A program made the translations under genes and the position numbers. A model generated the notes under the pieces. The model ran no database searches, was not told the DNA's origin, and saw nothing but the letters and a program-made list of their open reading frames with translations. A stretch of 64,000 nucleotides of DNA from Paenibacillus lactis (GTDB lineage: Bacteria; Bacillota; Bacilli; Paenibacillales; Paenibacillaceae), in the NCBI RefSeq assembly GCF_017873605.1, contig NZ_JAGGKI010000016.1, positions 1 through 64,000 of the forward strand, given 5' to 3'. Below, in pieces: positions 24,908-33,500 of this stretch. Position 1 is the stretch's first letter, and the number at the start of each line of letters is the position of its first letter.

Positions 24908-26035
24908 ATGAAAAAACTACTAAAAGCAAAAGTGCTTATCATTTTTTTGTTTACCTCATTCTTTTCCATATTCTTATCACCTGAATCAAACGCAACGTCA
25001 AACGTTGTACCTGGCAATGCTTATTTATCAGAAGAAAAGGCCATTTTCTTAGACGGCGAAATTCTTATAACGCGTGAAAAAGCCTATTCCATCGATAAAA
25101 TAAAAAATCCGGGTACGTATGTTCCTGTGAAATTATTATCCAAACTTAAAAACATTTCAATCGACTACTCTAAACCAATCACAGTAAAGTCAAATAAGGG
25201 TACATACAAAATTAATGAAAGTAATTCCGTTTTATTAGACGGGACCACTTATATAAAATTAGACTACTTTTATAAGATATCAGGTCTGTCCGGTAAGGAG
25301 TTTTACGAATCTCATACTATTTTTCTGTGGAGCAACAAAGAAGGTAAAGCCAAATCAGAGAAATTAATGTCCCAGATCAAAAGGGTATCCGATGACTATC
25401 TTAAGACCTATATGGGGAAAAAGGTATACATCTATGAAGGAGAAAAGGTTGGGCGGGTCATTGAGATGGCAGTAATCAGCAAACAAACAACGAGTTTTAA
25501 AATATTGCTGAATAATGGAGTAGTCGTTGAAGAGCTGGTAAGTGGTTCTACACCTGATACATTCTGTACCTATTTTTATTATGAAAATGTTAACGGCTTT
25601 TATTCCGGCAAGTATTACTGGGCAAATAAAAACCTATTACCTTCATCCAATCCTCTTTTAAATATTGAAAAGGTCTACTTTAAATCTGTGAAGATGAAGG
25701 GAAATAAGCTCATTGTAACTGCAAAGAGATCAAACGGCGCTAATGTTACTTTTAAGCTTCCCTTTTATGATGACCCCAGCACGGTAATACAACAAGGTTT
25801 CTACACCGTTAATCCCAAGAGCGTATTCCCTAAGTGGGACTCTGCTACCTGGAATCGGATCGTTCAGCAAAAGATAGCTATAGGCATGAATCAGGAACAG
25901 GTGCTGCTATCCTGGGGGGCCCCCGATGATCATAGTTCGTACACGGGCAGCTATTTAACTATGGATCAATGGATTTATGGCGACACTTACTTGCACTTCT
26001 ATAATGGTATACTTGATTCTTGGTCGGATTATTAA
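24908..26035 (+). CDS. Secreted protein with copper-amine-oxidase-N-like and BamE-like parts
   Basis: The protein has a clear signal peptide (residues 1-30, ending N-A-T) and N-terminal beta-strand repeats with Y-V-P-V-K-L-L-S-K, like the Cu_amine_oxidN1 domain of Paenibacillus exoproteins. The C-terminal 55 residues, I-A-I-G-M-N-Q-E-Q-V-L-L-S-W-G-A-P, resemble the SmpA/BamE-like fold that occurs in Firmicutes lipoproteins. Base composition is far more AT-rich than the neighbouring genes, which suggests recent acquisition. TTGGAGG precedes ATG 24908. Function is unknown. Confidence 0.82.
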   Translation: MKKLLKAKVLIIFLFTSFFSIFLSPESNATSNVVPGNAYLSEEKAIFLDGEILITREKAYSIDKIKNPGTYVPVKLLSKLKNISIDYSKPITVKSNKGTYKINESNSVLLDGTTYIKLDYFYKISGLSGKEFYESHTIFLWSNKEGKAKSEKLMSQIKRVSDDYLKTYMGKKVYIYEGEKVGRVIEMAVISKQTTSFKILLNNGVVVEELVSGSTPDTFCTYFYYENVNGFYSGKYYWANKNLLPSSNPLLNIEKVYFKSVKMKGNKLIVTAKRSNGANVTFKLPFYDDPSTVIQQGFYTVNPKSVFPKWDSATWNRIVQQKIAIGMNQEQVLLSWGAPDDHSSYTGSYLTMDQWIYGDTYLHFYNGILDSWSDY

Positions 26036-26047
26036 ACTCGATCTCTA

Positions 26048-26073
26048 GGGCAGCAACGGACTGCCCTTTTTTT
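26048..26073 (+). terminator. Intrinsic terminator after the secreted-protein gene
   Basis: GGGCAG and CTGCCC form a 6-bp stem with a seven-base loop and run into TTTTTTT. Confidence 0.9.
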
Positions 26074-26127
26074 CGTCCATTCTTAAAAAACTTCTGACGT
26101 TCCGGCTGGCCCTAGCGAACAAATCAT

Positions 26128-26577
26128 TCATTCTACCTTGTACAAAGTTACCTCGTAATCATGAAAAACATCCTCAATGATTCCATATACAACACTCCAA
26201 TCCCCATTTGCCAGGCCGCAGCCAATGTTGAACGGTAAAGCTACGCTAAGACCGTCTTTTTGTGCTTCCGTCTTAAGTGCGGCTAGGGACTCCTTCAAAG
26301 CTTCATAATACGTGTACCTCACTTTTTGTCTTCCATAATTGAGCTGACCAAACAGATTGGCAACGGATTTGTTATCGGTTTTGACGATCAGGCACTTGCC
26401 TAATACATCATGTGGATCGTGGTTTTGGCAAAATTCTTTATAAGCAGGAAATAAGCTCGGATACTTGTTTCGCAGCAGCTTAGCGATTCCGGACCCCATA
26501 ACCCCTTGACAATTTACTTGGTGCCCAATGATATCCTCAGCAGCTTCAAGCAAGCTCCCTTCAACCATTTTAATCAT
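26128..26577 (-). CDS. Macro-domain protein (ADP-ribose hydrolase-like)
   Basis: This is a stand-alone macro domain of about 149 residues. G-S-L-L-E-A-A-E-D-I-I-G-H-Q-V-N-C-Q-G-V-M-G-S-G-I-A-K-L-L-R is the ribose-phosphate binding start, and L-P-F-N-I-G-C-G-L-A-N-G-D-W is the second loop. It resembles the TARG1/Poa1p-like group that removes ADP-ribose from acidic residues or dephosphorylates ADP-ribose-1''-phosphate. ATG 26577 follows GGAGGAG. No NAD-dependent toxin partner is visible next to it. Confidence 0.9.
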   Translation of the reverse strand: MIKMVEGSLLEAAEDIIGHQVNCQGVMGSGIAKLLRNKYPSLFPAYKEFCQNHDPHDVLGKCLIVKTDNKSVANLFGQLNYGRQKVRYTYYEALKESLAALKTEAQKDGLSVALPFNIGCGLANGDWSVVYGIIEDVFHDYEVTLYKVE

Positions 26578-26687
26578 CCCGACTCCTCCATGCTTCATGC
26601 ATTCATTCATGCTTGTATTCCCCAAGCATTAGTACCTTATTGTATCCCTCTTCCGGAAGTTGGTAAAGGGCCCCAAGACTAGGGTCG

Positions 26688-26704
26688 CTGGTAAAAAACA
26701 ATTA
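26688..26704. repeat. Conserved upstream box of RNA element A
   Basis: CTGGTAAAAAACAATTA occurs identically at 40813-40829, at nearly the same distance (40 versus 41 bases) from a TAATAT box. It may be an UP-like or activator element of a shared promoter. Confidence 0.6.
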
Positions 26705-26744
26705 AGCCTATTTATTCACTACAACCTGCTCCAGGGCTATGGTT

Positions 26745-26874
26745 TAATATAGATGTCCGGCCGGACGGAATTCACCGGAAAGGAGGCTGAACGAATTGAT
26801 TCAGAATACGGAGGTGGCATTCGCGTAAAGCGGATGCTGCACGAACAAGGGGAGCCTCTAGGGCTCCCCTTTTG
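26745..26874 (+). ncRNA. Structured RNA element A (copy 1 of a paired family)
   Basis: TAATAT is followed by the hairpin GTCC-GGCC-GGAC (26755-26766), CGGAAAGGAGGCTGAA (26776-26791) and a CTGAA/TTCAG hairpin whose loop holds a TTG start. A third hairpin, GCATTCGC-GTAAA-GCGGATGC (26817-26837), holds the TAA of a 10-codon ORF. The terminator GGGGAGCC/GGCTCCCC (26849-26869) with TTTTG ends it. The same order occurs in element B at 40871, with compensatory changes in two stems. No gene follows on this strand. It does not match an RNA family I know. Confidence 0.7.
26796..26828 (+). CDS. 10-residue peptide of RNA element A
   Basis: TTG 26796 lies nine bases behind AAAGGAGG and opens the ORF (M)IQNTEVAFA-stop. 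The paralogue in element B reads MIQIHEVVFA, so six of the nine residues after the start are shared (I, Q, E, V, F, A), with one synonymous codon change. The stop codon sits in the loop of a hairpin. It may be a leader peptide or a secreted/signalling microprotein; it is too short to judge coding by composition. Confidence 0.5.
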   Translation: MIQNTEVAFA

Positions 26875-26905
26875 TATGATTGACACCCTGGTTTGCTTAT
26901 GGTGC

Positions 26906-27922
26906 CTATTCGTAAATTACCGCCTTGATCTCCTCGCTGTCGATGTTGTTCTTGTCGTACCAGTAGAAGCCTGTGTCAATCTGCGGCTCCAGCTTCTCGC
27001 CTTTGATGGCAGCCAAGGCGGCTTTCACGGTTTCATAGCCGATGCCAACCGGATTTTGCGTAATGGCTCCAGCCATCGTACCATTCTTGATCGCATCGAT
27101 CTGGGCTTTGCCCGAATCAAAGCCGATCACGACAATCTGGCCTTCCTTCTTCATTTCGGTCACGGCGTTAATGACGCCGACGGCCGAGCCTTCATTCGCA
27201 CCGAATATGCCTTTCAGATCCGGATGCGCCTGCATCATCGCCTTGGCCAGGTCCGTCGATTTCAGATGGTCCCCGCCGCCGTACTGGATATCGACGATCT
27301 GGATATTCGGATACTTCTCCTCAATCTGCTTCTTGAAGCCGTCGCGGCGGCTGACGCCCGTGACACTCGTCTGATCATGAACAACCATGGCGATTTTGCC
27401 TTCGCCACCGATCAGCTCCGCCATTTTATCGGCTGCCAGTGCCGATGCTGCCATATTATCGGTCGACGCCGTCGTCACCGGAATATCGCTTTCCACCCCG
27501 GAGTCAAATGCGATGACCGGAATGTTGTTCTCCTGGGCTTTCTTCAGCAGCGGGATCGAAGCCTGGCTGTCCAGCGCGGCGAATCCGATCGCGCTTGGCT
27601 TTTTGTCCAGCGCAGCCTGCAGCATCTCAATCTGCTTATCCACTTGGGATTCCGTCTCCGGCCCTTCGAAGGTAATGCGCACGCCAAGCTCTTGGCCGGC
27701 TTGCTCAGCCCCTGACTTTACGGCTTGCCAGAACTGGTGCTGGAACCCTTTGGAAATGATCGGAATGTAGATTTCTCCTTCTGCGGCTGAACCTCCGCTG
27801 CCCGAGCCCCCTTCGCTTGGACTGTCACCGCCGGATGCTCCATTGCCTGCATTGCCGCAGGCGGACAGCAGACTCGCTGCGAGCATGAGCACGAGCGCAA
27901 ATACCGATAGCTTTTTTCCCAT
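26906..27922 (-). CDS. Ribose/xylose-type ABC substrate-binding lipoprotein
   Basis: The start MGKKLSVFALVLMLAASLLSAC is a lipoprotein signal (lipobox L-S-A-C). The body is a periplasmic-binding-protein type 1 domain (Peripla_BP_4) with Q-F-W-Q-A-V-K-S-G-A-E, D-S-G-V-E-S-D-I-P-V and V-I-G-F-D-S-G. ATG 27922 follows GGGGAG. It is the last gene of the importer set ATPase-permease-binding protein, behind a 145-base gap. The substrate is probably a simple sugar such as a pentose or related monosaccharide. Confidence 0.92.
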   Translation of the reverse strand: MGKKLSVFALVLMLAASLLSACGNAGNGASGGDSPSEGGSGSGGSAAEGEIYIPIISKGFQHQFWQAVKSGAEQAGQELGVRITFEGPETESQVDKQIEMLQAALDKKPSAIGFAALDSQASIPLLKKAQENNIPVIAFDSGVESDIPVTTASTDNMAASALAADKMAELIGGEGKIAMVVHDQTSVTGVSRRDGFKKQIEEKYPNIQIVDIQYGGGDHLKSTDLAKAMMQAHPDLKGIFGANEGSAVGVINAVTEMKKEGQIVVIGFDSGKAQIDAIKNGTMAGAITQNPVGIGYETVKAALAAIKGEKLEPQIDTGFYWYDKNNIDSEEIKAVIYE

Positions 27923-28067
27923 CTTCAATCTCCCCTTGTTCTTTGAATGAAATGTCCATCTATAGAACTTCCTGAAGGAAGGTCTACAAACATGTGATTC
28001 GCTGCAATCCGCCCGTCGGATGAGGGCGCTGATCCCTCCGCATGAGTTTCCTCCCGAACGAAGCTTC

Positions 28068-29036
28068 CTACGCTTTCCTTCTGCGGAGCATATCCGCATA
28101 CACGGCCAAAATAATGACGAATCCGACGACGACCGTCTGCCACTCCTGCGGTACGGACAAGATGCGCAATCCGTTCGTCAGCACGCTCATGATCAGCGCG
28201 CCGATAACCGTACCCATGATCGTGCCCTTTCCTCCGCTGAGCGAGGTGCCTCCAAGCACGACGGCCGCGATCGCCTCCAGCTCATATCCGGCGCCTAGGG
28301 CCGGGTTCGCCGAATTCAGCCGGGAAGCCATCATAACGCCGGCAAGTCCAGTGAACGCACCCGTCAGGGTGTATATGACAATTTTCCAGTAACCGACGTT
28401 GACCCCCGACAACCGCGTTGCTTCCTCGTTGCTGCCGAGCGCGACATTGTACCGGCCGATAATGGTTTTTGACAAAATCAGAAAGCCGAGAATCGCGGCA
28501 ATGAAGAATATAAGCACCGCATTCGGAATATCGAAGCCCGGAATCAGCGAGCCCAGCACGCTTCCCTGGGAAATGTTCGCAAAGCTTTCCGCTTCGGTAA
28601 AATAAATTGGCTTCGCGCCCGAGATGATCAATGCCAGCCCTTTCGCGATCATCATCATGGCCAAGGTGGCGATGAACGGCGGTATCTTCATCTTAGCAAC
28701 CGCCGTTCCCGACAGCAGCCCGCACAGCGCGCCCGTCAGGATGCCGCCGAGAATGCCGACCGGGACGGGCAGCCCCCAGAACGTAATGAATACGCCGGTC
28801 ATGACCGCACTTAAGGTCATGACCGTGCCAACAGACAGGTCGATGCCTCCCGTTATGATCACGAAGGTCGAGCCAAGAGCCAGTACGCCGATGACCGCCG
28901 TGGACAACAGAATGCCGATCAGATTGGAGAATTGAAAAAAGTTGCCTGACGAAATCGAAAAAGTGACAAGAAGCACAACCAAGCTTGCAAGAGCGAGCAC
29001 CTGCTGCAGTGCGCCTGATTTCAGCTGTAGATTCAT
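28068..29036 (-). CDS. Ribose-type ABC transporter permease
   Basis: This RbsC-like (BPD_transp_2) permease of 322 residues has about nine helices and shows the family marks G-G-I-D-L-S-V-G-T-V-M, G-S-N-E-E-A-T-R-L-S-G-V-N (EAA-like coupling loop) and V-V-L-G-G-T-S-L-S-G-G-K-G. ATG 29036 (MNLQLKSG) is selected because AAAGGAAAG lies upstream; the longer ORF has no ribosome site. It pairs with the ATPase gene 43 bases upstream. Confidence 0.93.
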   Translation of the reverse strand: MNLQLKSGALQQVLALASLVVLLVTFSISSGNFFQFSNLIGILLSTAVIGVLALGSTFVIITGGIDLSVGTVMTLSAVMTGVFITFWGLPVPVGILGGILTGALCGLLSGTAVAKMKIPPFIATLAMMMIAKGLALIISGAKPIYFTEAESFANISQGSVLGSLIPGFDIPNAVLIFFIAAILGFLILSKTIIGRYNVALGSNEEATRLSGVNVGYWKIVIYTLTGAFTGLAGVMMASRLNSANPALGAGYELEAIAAVVLGGTSLSGGKGTIMGTVIGALIMSVLTNGLRILSVPQEWQTVVVGFVIILAVYADMLRRRKA

Positions 29037-29079
29037 GGCTTGTATCTTTCCTTTCGTATGGTTAGATTCCGTAAATCGC

Positions 29080-30579
29080 TCACATCGCTGCCGTTGCCAA
29101 TTGCATGATGTTCTCCTGCGTTGCTTCCTCATGCCCAAGCTCGCCGGTTATTCTGCCTTCGCACATCACGATGATCCGGTGGCTCATCCGAAGAATCTCC
29201 GGCAGCTCCGACGAGATCATGATGATCGATTTGCCTTGAGCAGCCAGCTCGTTCAGCAATTTGTAGATCTCGCTCTTCGCGCCTACGTCAATGCCGCGCG
29301 TCGGCTCGTCGAAGATGAGAATATCGCAGTCACGGGTCAGCCACTTTCCGATGACGACCTTCTGTTGATTCCCGCCGGAGAGAAACTTGACTTCCTGGTC
29401 AACATGCGGCGTTTTCACCCTTAGTCGATCTACGATCCGCTCCGCTTCTTGCCGGATTCGGCCGGTGTCCATCCATCCCGCCGGCTTCAGAAAGCGCCGG
29501 TAGGAAGCGATCGCAACGTTGCTCTTCACGTCCAGATCAACGATACAGCCGAAGCGCTTCCGGTCCTCGGATAAATAACCGATGCCGTGGCGCACCGCAT
29601 CATGGGGTCCCTTCATTCGCACGGGCTGTCCGTGAACGCGGATCTCTCCCGCATCCGGCCGGTCTGCCCCGAAGATCACCCGGGCTAATTCCGTGCGCCC
29701 AGCGCCGACCAGCCCGGCAACGCCCAGAATTTCTCCTTTTTTCAAGGTGAAGCTGACGTCGCTCAGGACCCTTCCGCGGCTTACCCCCTGGACCTCAAGC
29801 ACGGTCTCCCGATCACGTGAGACGCCCTCGGGCTTGGACGTATCGTAAATCTGGCGCCCGACCATCATGGAGATGATGTCCTGCGTGGAGACTTCCGCGG
29901 TCGGGACGGTGGCGATGTATTGACCGTCGCGCATCACGGTGATGCGATCCGTAATCCGTTTGATTTCATCCATCCGGTGCGAGATGTAAACGATTCCAAC
30001 TCCTTCGGCGCGAAGCTGCCGGATGATGCGGAACAAATCCTCGATCTCCGCTTCGCTCAATGCTGCCGTCGGCTCATCCATCACCAGCACATCGGCGTTG
30101 TAAGACAACGCCTTCGCGATTTCGACCATCTGCTGCCTCGCAACCGTTAAATCCGCCACCAGCGCGGAAGGGTCCATAACGAGTCCCATGCGCTCGAACA
30201 GCGCCTCCACTTGGCGGTTGAGCGCCTTTTCGTCGAGGAACAGCCCGAGTTTCCGCCGCGGCTCCCGTCCGATGTAAATATTTTGAGCGACGGTCAGATC
30301 GGGCGCGAGGTTCAATTCTTGGTGAATCATGCTGATCCCCGCATCCTGAGCCGCTTTCGGGTGGTTGATTTCGACGGTCCTGCCTTTGTACGTGATGCTG
30401 CCCTCATCCTTCTGGTATACGCCCGTCAATATCTTCATCATCGTGGACTTGCCGGCCCCGTTTTCGCCCATAAGCGCATGAACCTCGCCTTTCCTCAGCT
30501 CGAAGCGGCATCCGTTCAGCGCCATCACGCCGGGAAATTTCTTGGTGATTCCTTCCATATGCACAAGTATTTCGCTCAC
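29080..30579 (-). CDS. Ribose-type ABC transporter ATP-binding protein
   Basis: This double-ABC ATPase of RbsA type has about 500 residues. Domain 1 has Walker [10 protein letters not shown], the signature region L-T-V-A-R-Q-Q and Walker B V-L-V-M-D-E-P-T. Domain 2 has a degenerate Walker A (G-L-V-G-A-G-R-T-E) and the signature L-S-G-G-N-Q-Q-K, as usual. GTG 30579 lies nine bases behind AGAGG and is favoured over ATG 30585, which is too close. Upstream at 30669-30702 two TTTTTCAA repeats may be regulator sites. Confidence 0.93.
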   Translation of the reverse strand: MSEILVHMEGITKKFPGVMALNGCRFELRKGEVHALMGENGAGKSTMMKILTGVYQKDEGSITYKGRTVEINHPKAAQDAGISMIHQELNLAPDLTVAQNIYIGREPRRKLGLFLDEKALNRQVEALFERMGLVMDPSALVADLTVARQQMVEIAKALSYNADVLVMDEPTAALSEAEIEDLFRIIRQLRAEGVGIVYISHRMDEIKRITDRITVMRDGQYIATVPTAEVSTQDIISMMVGRQIYDTSKPEGVSRDRETVLEVQGVSRGRVLSDVSFTLKKGEILGVAGLVGAGRTELARVIFGADRPDAGEIRVHGQPVRMKGPHDAVRHGIGYLSEDRKRFGCIVDLDVKSNVAIASYRRFLKPAGWMDTGRIRQEAERIVDRLRVKTPHVDQEVKFLSGGNQQKVVIGKWLTRDCDILIFDEPTRGIDVGAKSEIYKLLNELAAQGKSIIMISSELPEILRMSHRIIVMCEGRITGELGHEEATQENIMQLATAAM

Positions 30580-30668
30580 AGTCATTCACCTCTCTAGCAG
30601 TGGAGCCTTTTACGATCATTCTACCTGTGGAGTGCAGCCCGCCGGAATGGAATATTCTCTTCGCGATG

Positions 30669-30702
30669 TTGAAAAATCTATGATTTTTCTCTCATTGAAA
30701 AA
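30669..30702 (-). promoter_or_regulatory. Direct TTTTTCAA repeats before the sugar importer
   Basis: TTTTTCAA occurs at 30702-30695 and 30676-30669 on the minus strand, 26 bases apart, upstream of the ATPase start. AraC-type regulators bind such direct repeats, and one is encoded nearby at 33497. The AT-rich inner AAAAATC/GATTTTT dyad could also be a weak terminator for the gene at 30724. Confidence 0.3.
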
Positions 30703-30723
30703 CCCACTCGATAAAGGAAAAAG

Positions 30724-31707
30724 CTACTCCTCCACAAAGGGAAAGAGCAGCTTCTGATTTTCTTCGGTATACATATTGCTTTTGTGAATGACGACCGAGT
30801 CGGTATACACCTTGTCTGGAACCTTATCGCCTTCCAGTACGGAAAGGGCGGTTTTTACACCCAAATAGCCGATGTTAAACGGCTTTTGCACGATAATCGA
30901 TTGAATGACCCCCTCCTCGAGCAGCTTGACCTCCTTGATTGAGCTGTCGAAGCCGACCAGCTTGACTTGTCCCGTGAGACCCAGCTCGCGAATGGCTCTT
31001 CCGGCGCCGACGGTGGACGGTTCGTTCAAGCCAACGATCCCATCCAGGTCCGGACGCTCCTGCAGCAGCTTCATCGTGATCTCGTAAGCGCGCTCTTCCA
31101 TGCCTTCGCTGAAATAGGTGCCGACAATCTCCGTCCCGGCTCTCCCTTCAAGGATGCTGCGAACGCCCTGCTCCCTCTCAATTTGAGTCGAGGCGCCTTG
31201 TACAAAGCTTACAATCGCGACTTGCGCATTCCCAGGAAGCAGAGCGGCAAGTTCTTTGCCGGCTTTCTGCCCGGCACCGAAATTATCGGTTGCAATCAGG
31301 GTTTCCGCGTAGCTTCCCTGCACGGCCGAGTCGATCATGACTAAGGGAATCCCCGCCTGGTGAATTTTCTCTGCCACCGGAACAAGGCGATGATAGTCGC
31401 CTGCAGCCATGACGATAGCGTCCGGTTTCTCCGGTATCGCCGCCTCGATCAGCTCGATCTGCCGGTCGACGTCGACCTCCTTCGGCGGACCAATGACGGA
31501 TACCTCCACATTGAACTCCCGCGAAGCCGTATGAACGCCGTCAATCAAGACGCGCCAAAATTCGATTTCGTCCATCGCTTTAACGGCTACGGTTATTTTA
31601 GGGGGGGCCTGACGTCCCCCGCCGATCAGCTGATACAAGGCAACTCCGAAGACCAAAGCCGCGACGGCGGCCAGCAGAACATATCGCAAACGAATCGTTG
31701 ATCTCAC
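30724..31707 (-). CDS. Membrane-anchored sugar-binding sensor protein
   Basis: This Peripla_BP_4 protein has an N-terminal membrane anchor (residues about 9-29) but no lipobox Cys. It retains the binding core (D-E-I-E-F-W-R-V-L-I-D-G, V-M-I-D-S-A-V, L-V-G-F-D-S-S). It overlaps the kinase gene by four bases (ATGA) and is not next to the importer core, so it probably presents sugar to the kinase as a third component instead of transporting it. Confidence 0.88.
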   Translation of the reverse strand: MRSTIRLRYVLLAAVAALVFGVALYQLIGGGRQAPPKITVAVKAMDEIEFWRVLIDGVHTASREFNVEVSVIGPPKEVDVDRQIELIEAAIPEKPDAIVMAAGDYHRLVPVAEKIHQAGIPLVMIDSAVQGSYAETLIATDNFGAGQKAGKELAALLPGNAQVAIVSFVQGASTQIEREQGVRSILEGRAGTEIVGTYFSEGMEERAYEITMKLLQERPDLDGIVGLNEPSTVGAGRAIRELGLTGQVKLVGFDSSIKEVKLLEEGVIQSIIVQKPFNIGYLGVKTALSVLEGDKVPDKVYTDSVVIHKSNMYTEENQKLLFPFVEE

Positions 31708-33500
31708 GACAGCTTCTCCCCCCTTCCTGCAAGCTCCTCGACTCGGATGGCCGGAATGGTGACAGTAACGGTCGTTCCGGCACCTGGCTCGCTTTCATAG
31801 GACAAGCCGTATTCGGGACCAAAATACAGCTGGATCCGCTGATGCACATTCGCGATGCCTACGCTCGTCTTGGATCGCTCCTTCCCCGGAGCGGTCAACA
31901 GCTTGGAAAGCTTGTCCGGGGCCATCCCGATCCCGTCATCCGCCACCCGCAGCATAATGCGGTCGCCTTGCAGCTCGCCGCTGATGACGATGCTGCCGGG
32001 TCCCTGCTTGTTCTTGATGCCGTGGTAAATCGCGTTCTCCACGAGGGGCTGAAGGAGCACCTTCAGCGTCACGTACGGGTAAAGGCTCGGATCAACACTC
32101 TGCGTGAACCGGATTTTATCCTGATACCGCATCTGCTGGATGTTTAAATAACTCGTAATATGCTCGATCTCCGTAGCAATCGGGATCATTTCCCTGCCCT
32201 TGCTGAGCGACGCCCGGAACAGTCTGGCTAGCGCCGACGTCATTAGAATCACCTCGTCATGCTTTTTGCTCTCCGCCATCCAAATGATGGAATCCAGCGT
32301 GTTATACAGAAAATGCGGGTTAATCTGCGCTTGCAGCGCATTCAGCTCGCTTTTTCGTTTGACCTCCTGCTCGACGACGATCTGGTTCATGAGCTCCTTG
32401 ATCTTGAGCACCATGACATTAAAGCTGCGGGCCAAGCTGGAAATTTCCTTGGAATGGCCGACCGGAACCCGGATATCGAAATTCCCCTTCTCAACCTCCG
32501 CCATCGTTTCCTGCAGGCGTTTGATCGGGCGCGTCAAGTTACGGGAAAGAAGGAATGATAACAGCACCCCGACGCCGAGGCAGAGCATCCCCGCAATGGC
32601 AAATGAGCGCTGCATCTGCCTTTTGTTGTCAACAAGCTCATTCTCGTAGAACACGCCGACGATTTTCCACCCGAAATCCGTGTCTTTGATGCTGTAAATC
32701 CGACTGCCTCCGTCTTCCTTCACTACAAATCCGCCCCGGGTATCTTGCAGCACTTGCTCCAACCGTTCAGTCTTCAAATTGCTGTAGAGCAGCTGCTGCT
32801 GCGGATGGTAGACGATACGGCCTTCCTTGTCGATTACAAATACGTACCCCCGGTTGCCAAGGTCCAGCTTGCTGAGCATGTCGTTGATGACTTTGAAGTT
32901 CAAGTCGATCAAAAGAATGCCGATCCCCTTGTCCGGATCCGATCCGCTCAGCTCCCGGCTAAGCGAGACGACCCATCGGTACTCGTCCTTAACGACAGGC
33001 TGCACATGCGAGGAGGAGATGACCGCCTGTCCTTTATGCTCTTGCGCCTGCCGGTACCAGTCCTGTTCCTGCAGCGAGATGTTCGGATTCAGCTCCGTAT
33101 CCATGCGGTCCGAGATGAAGGTCCCGTTGTATCCGAAGATATGGATGGAGGCGATATCCTTACGGGAGACGAGGATGGAGTGGAAGTAGCCGGAGATCTT
33201 CCTCTTCAGCTTGGCCAGCTCTTCCGGCTCAAGCCCGCCGCCGGAAACGAGATATTCACGTACATTCGGATTGTTCATGGCCGCCAAAGACATGTCCTTC
33301 ATGCCGGTGATATAGGTCTCAATATTCGCATTCACTTGGTTAATCAGCTCGGAGGTGTAATTTTCCGCTGTCTCCCGGACCGCCGATTCCGACAACGGGT
33401 AGGAGATAAAAATCAGCAGCAGCGCCGTGAACAGAACGAGCATGACGAAGGAGCCGGCGATGCGGGACTGAATGCTTTTGATGCGGGTGGACGGTCTCAT
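31704..33500 (-). CDS. YesM-type sensor histidine kinase
   Basis: Domains: TM1 about 16-36, extracellular Cache-type sensor about 40-290, TM2 about 300-320, HAMP about 322-375. Then comes a His_kinase domain with N-P-H-F-L-Y-N-T-L-D (phosphorylated His) and a HATPase with L-V-E-N-A-I-Y-H-G-I and V-G-I-A-N-V-H-Q-R. The protein has 598 residues. Starts and stops overlap with the regulator upstream and the binding protein downstream, so all three are translated together. Confidence 0.95.
   Translation of the reverse strand: MRPSTRIKSIQSRIAGSFVMLVLFTALLLIFISYPLSESAVRETAENYTSELINQVNANIETYITGMKDMSLAAMNNPNVREYLVSGGGLEPEELAKLKRKISGYFHSILVSRKDIASIHIFGYNGTFISDRMDTELNPNISLQEQDWYRQAQEHKGQAVISSSHVQPVVKDEYRWVVSLSRELSGSDPDKGIGILLIDLNFKVINDMLSKLDLGNRGYVFVIDKEGRIVYHPQQQLLYSNLKTERLEQVLQDTRGGFVVKEDGGSRIYSIKDTDFGWKIVGVFYENELVDNKRQMQRSFAIAGMLCLGVGVLLSFLLSRNLTRPIKRLQETMAEVEKGNFDIRVPVGHSKEISSLARSFNVMVLKIKELMNQIVVEQEVKRKSELNALQAQINPHFLYNTLDSIIWMAESKKHDEVILMTSALARLFRASLSKGREMIPIATEIEHITSYLNIQQMRYQDKIRFTQSVDPSLYPYVTLKVLLQPLVENAIYHGIKNKQGPGSIVISGELQGDRIMLRVADDGIGMAPDKLSKLLTAPGKERSKTSVGIANVHQRIQLYFGPEYGLSYESEPGAGTTVTVTIPAIRVEELAGRGEKLS

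Noticed and set aside
26753-27715. 320-codon ORF on the plus strand
   Set aside because: It is antisense to the sugar-binding lipoprotein gene and its composition mirrors that gene; its start falls inside RNA element A.
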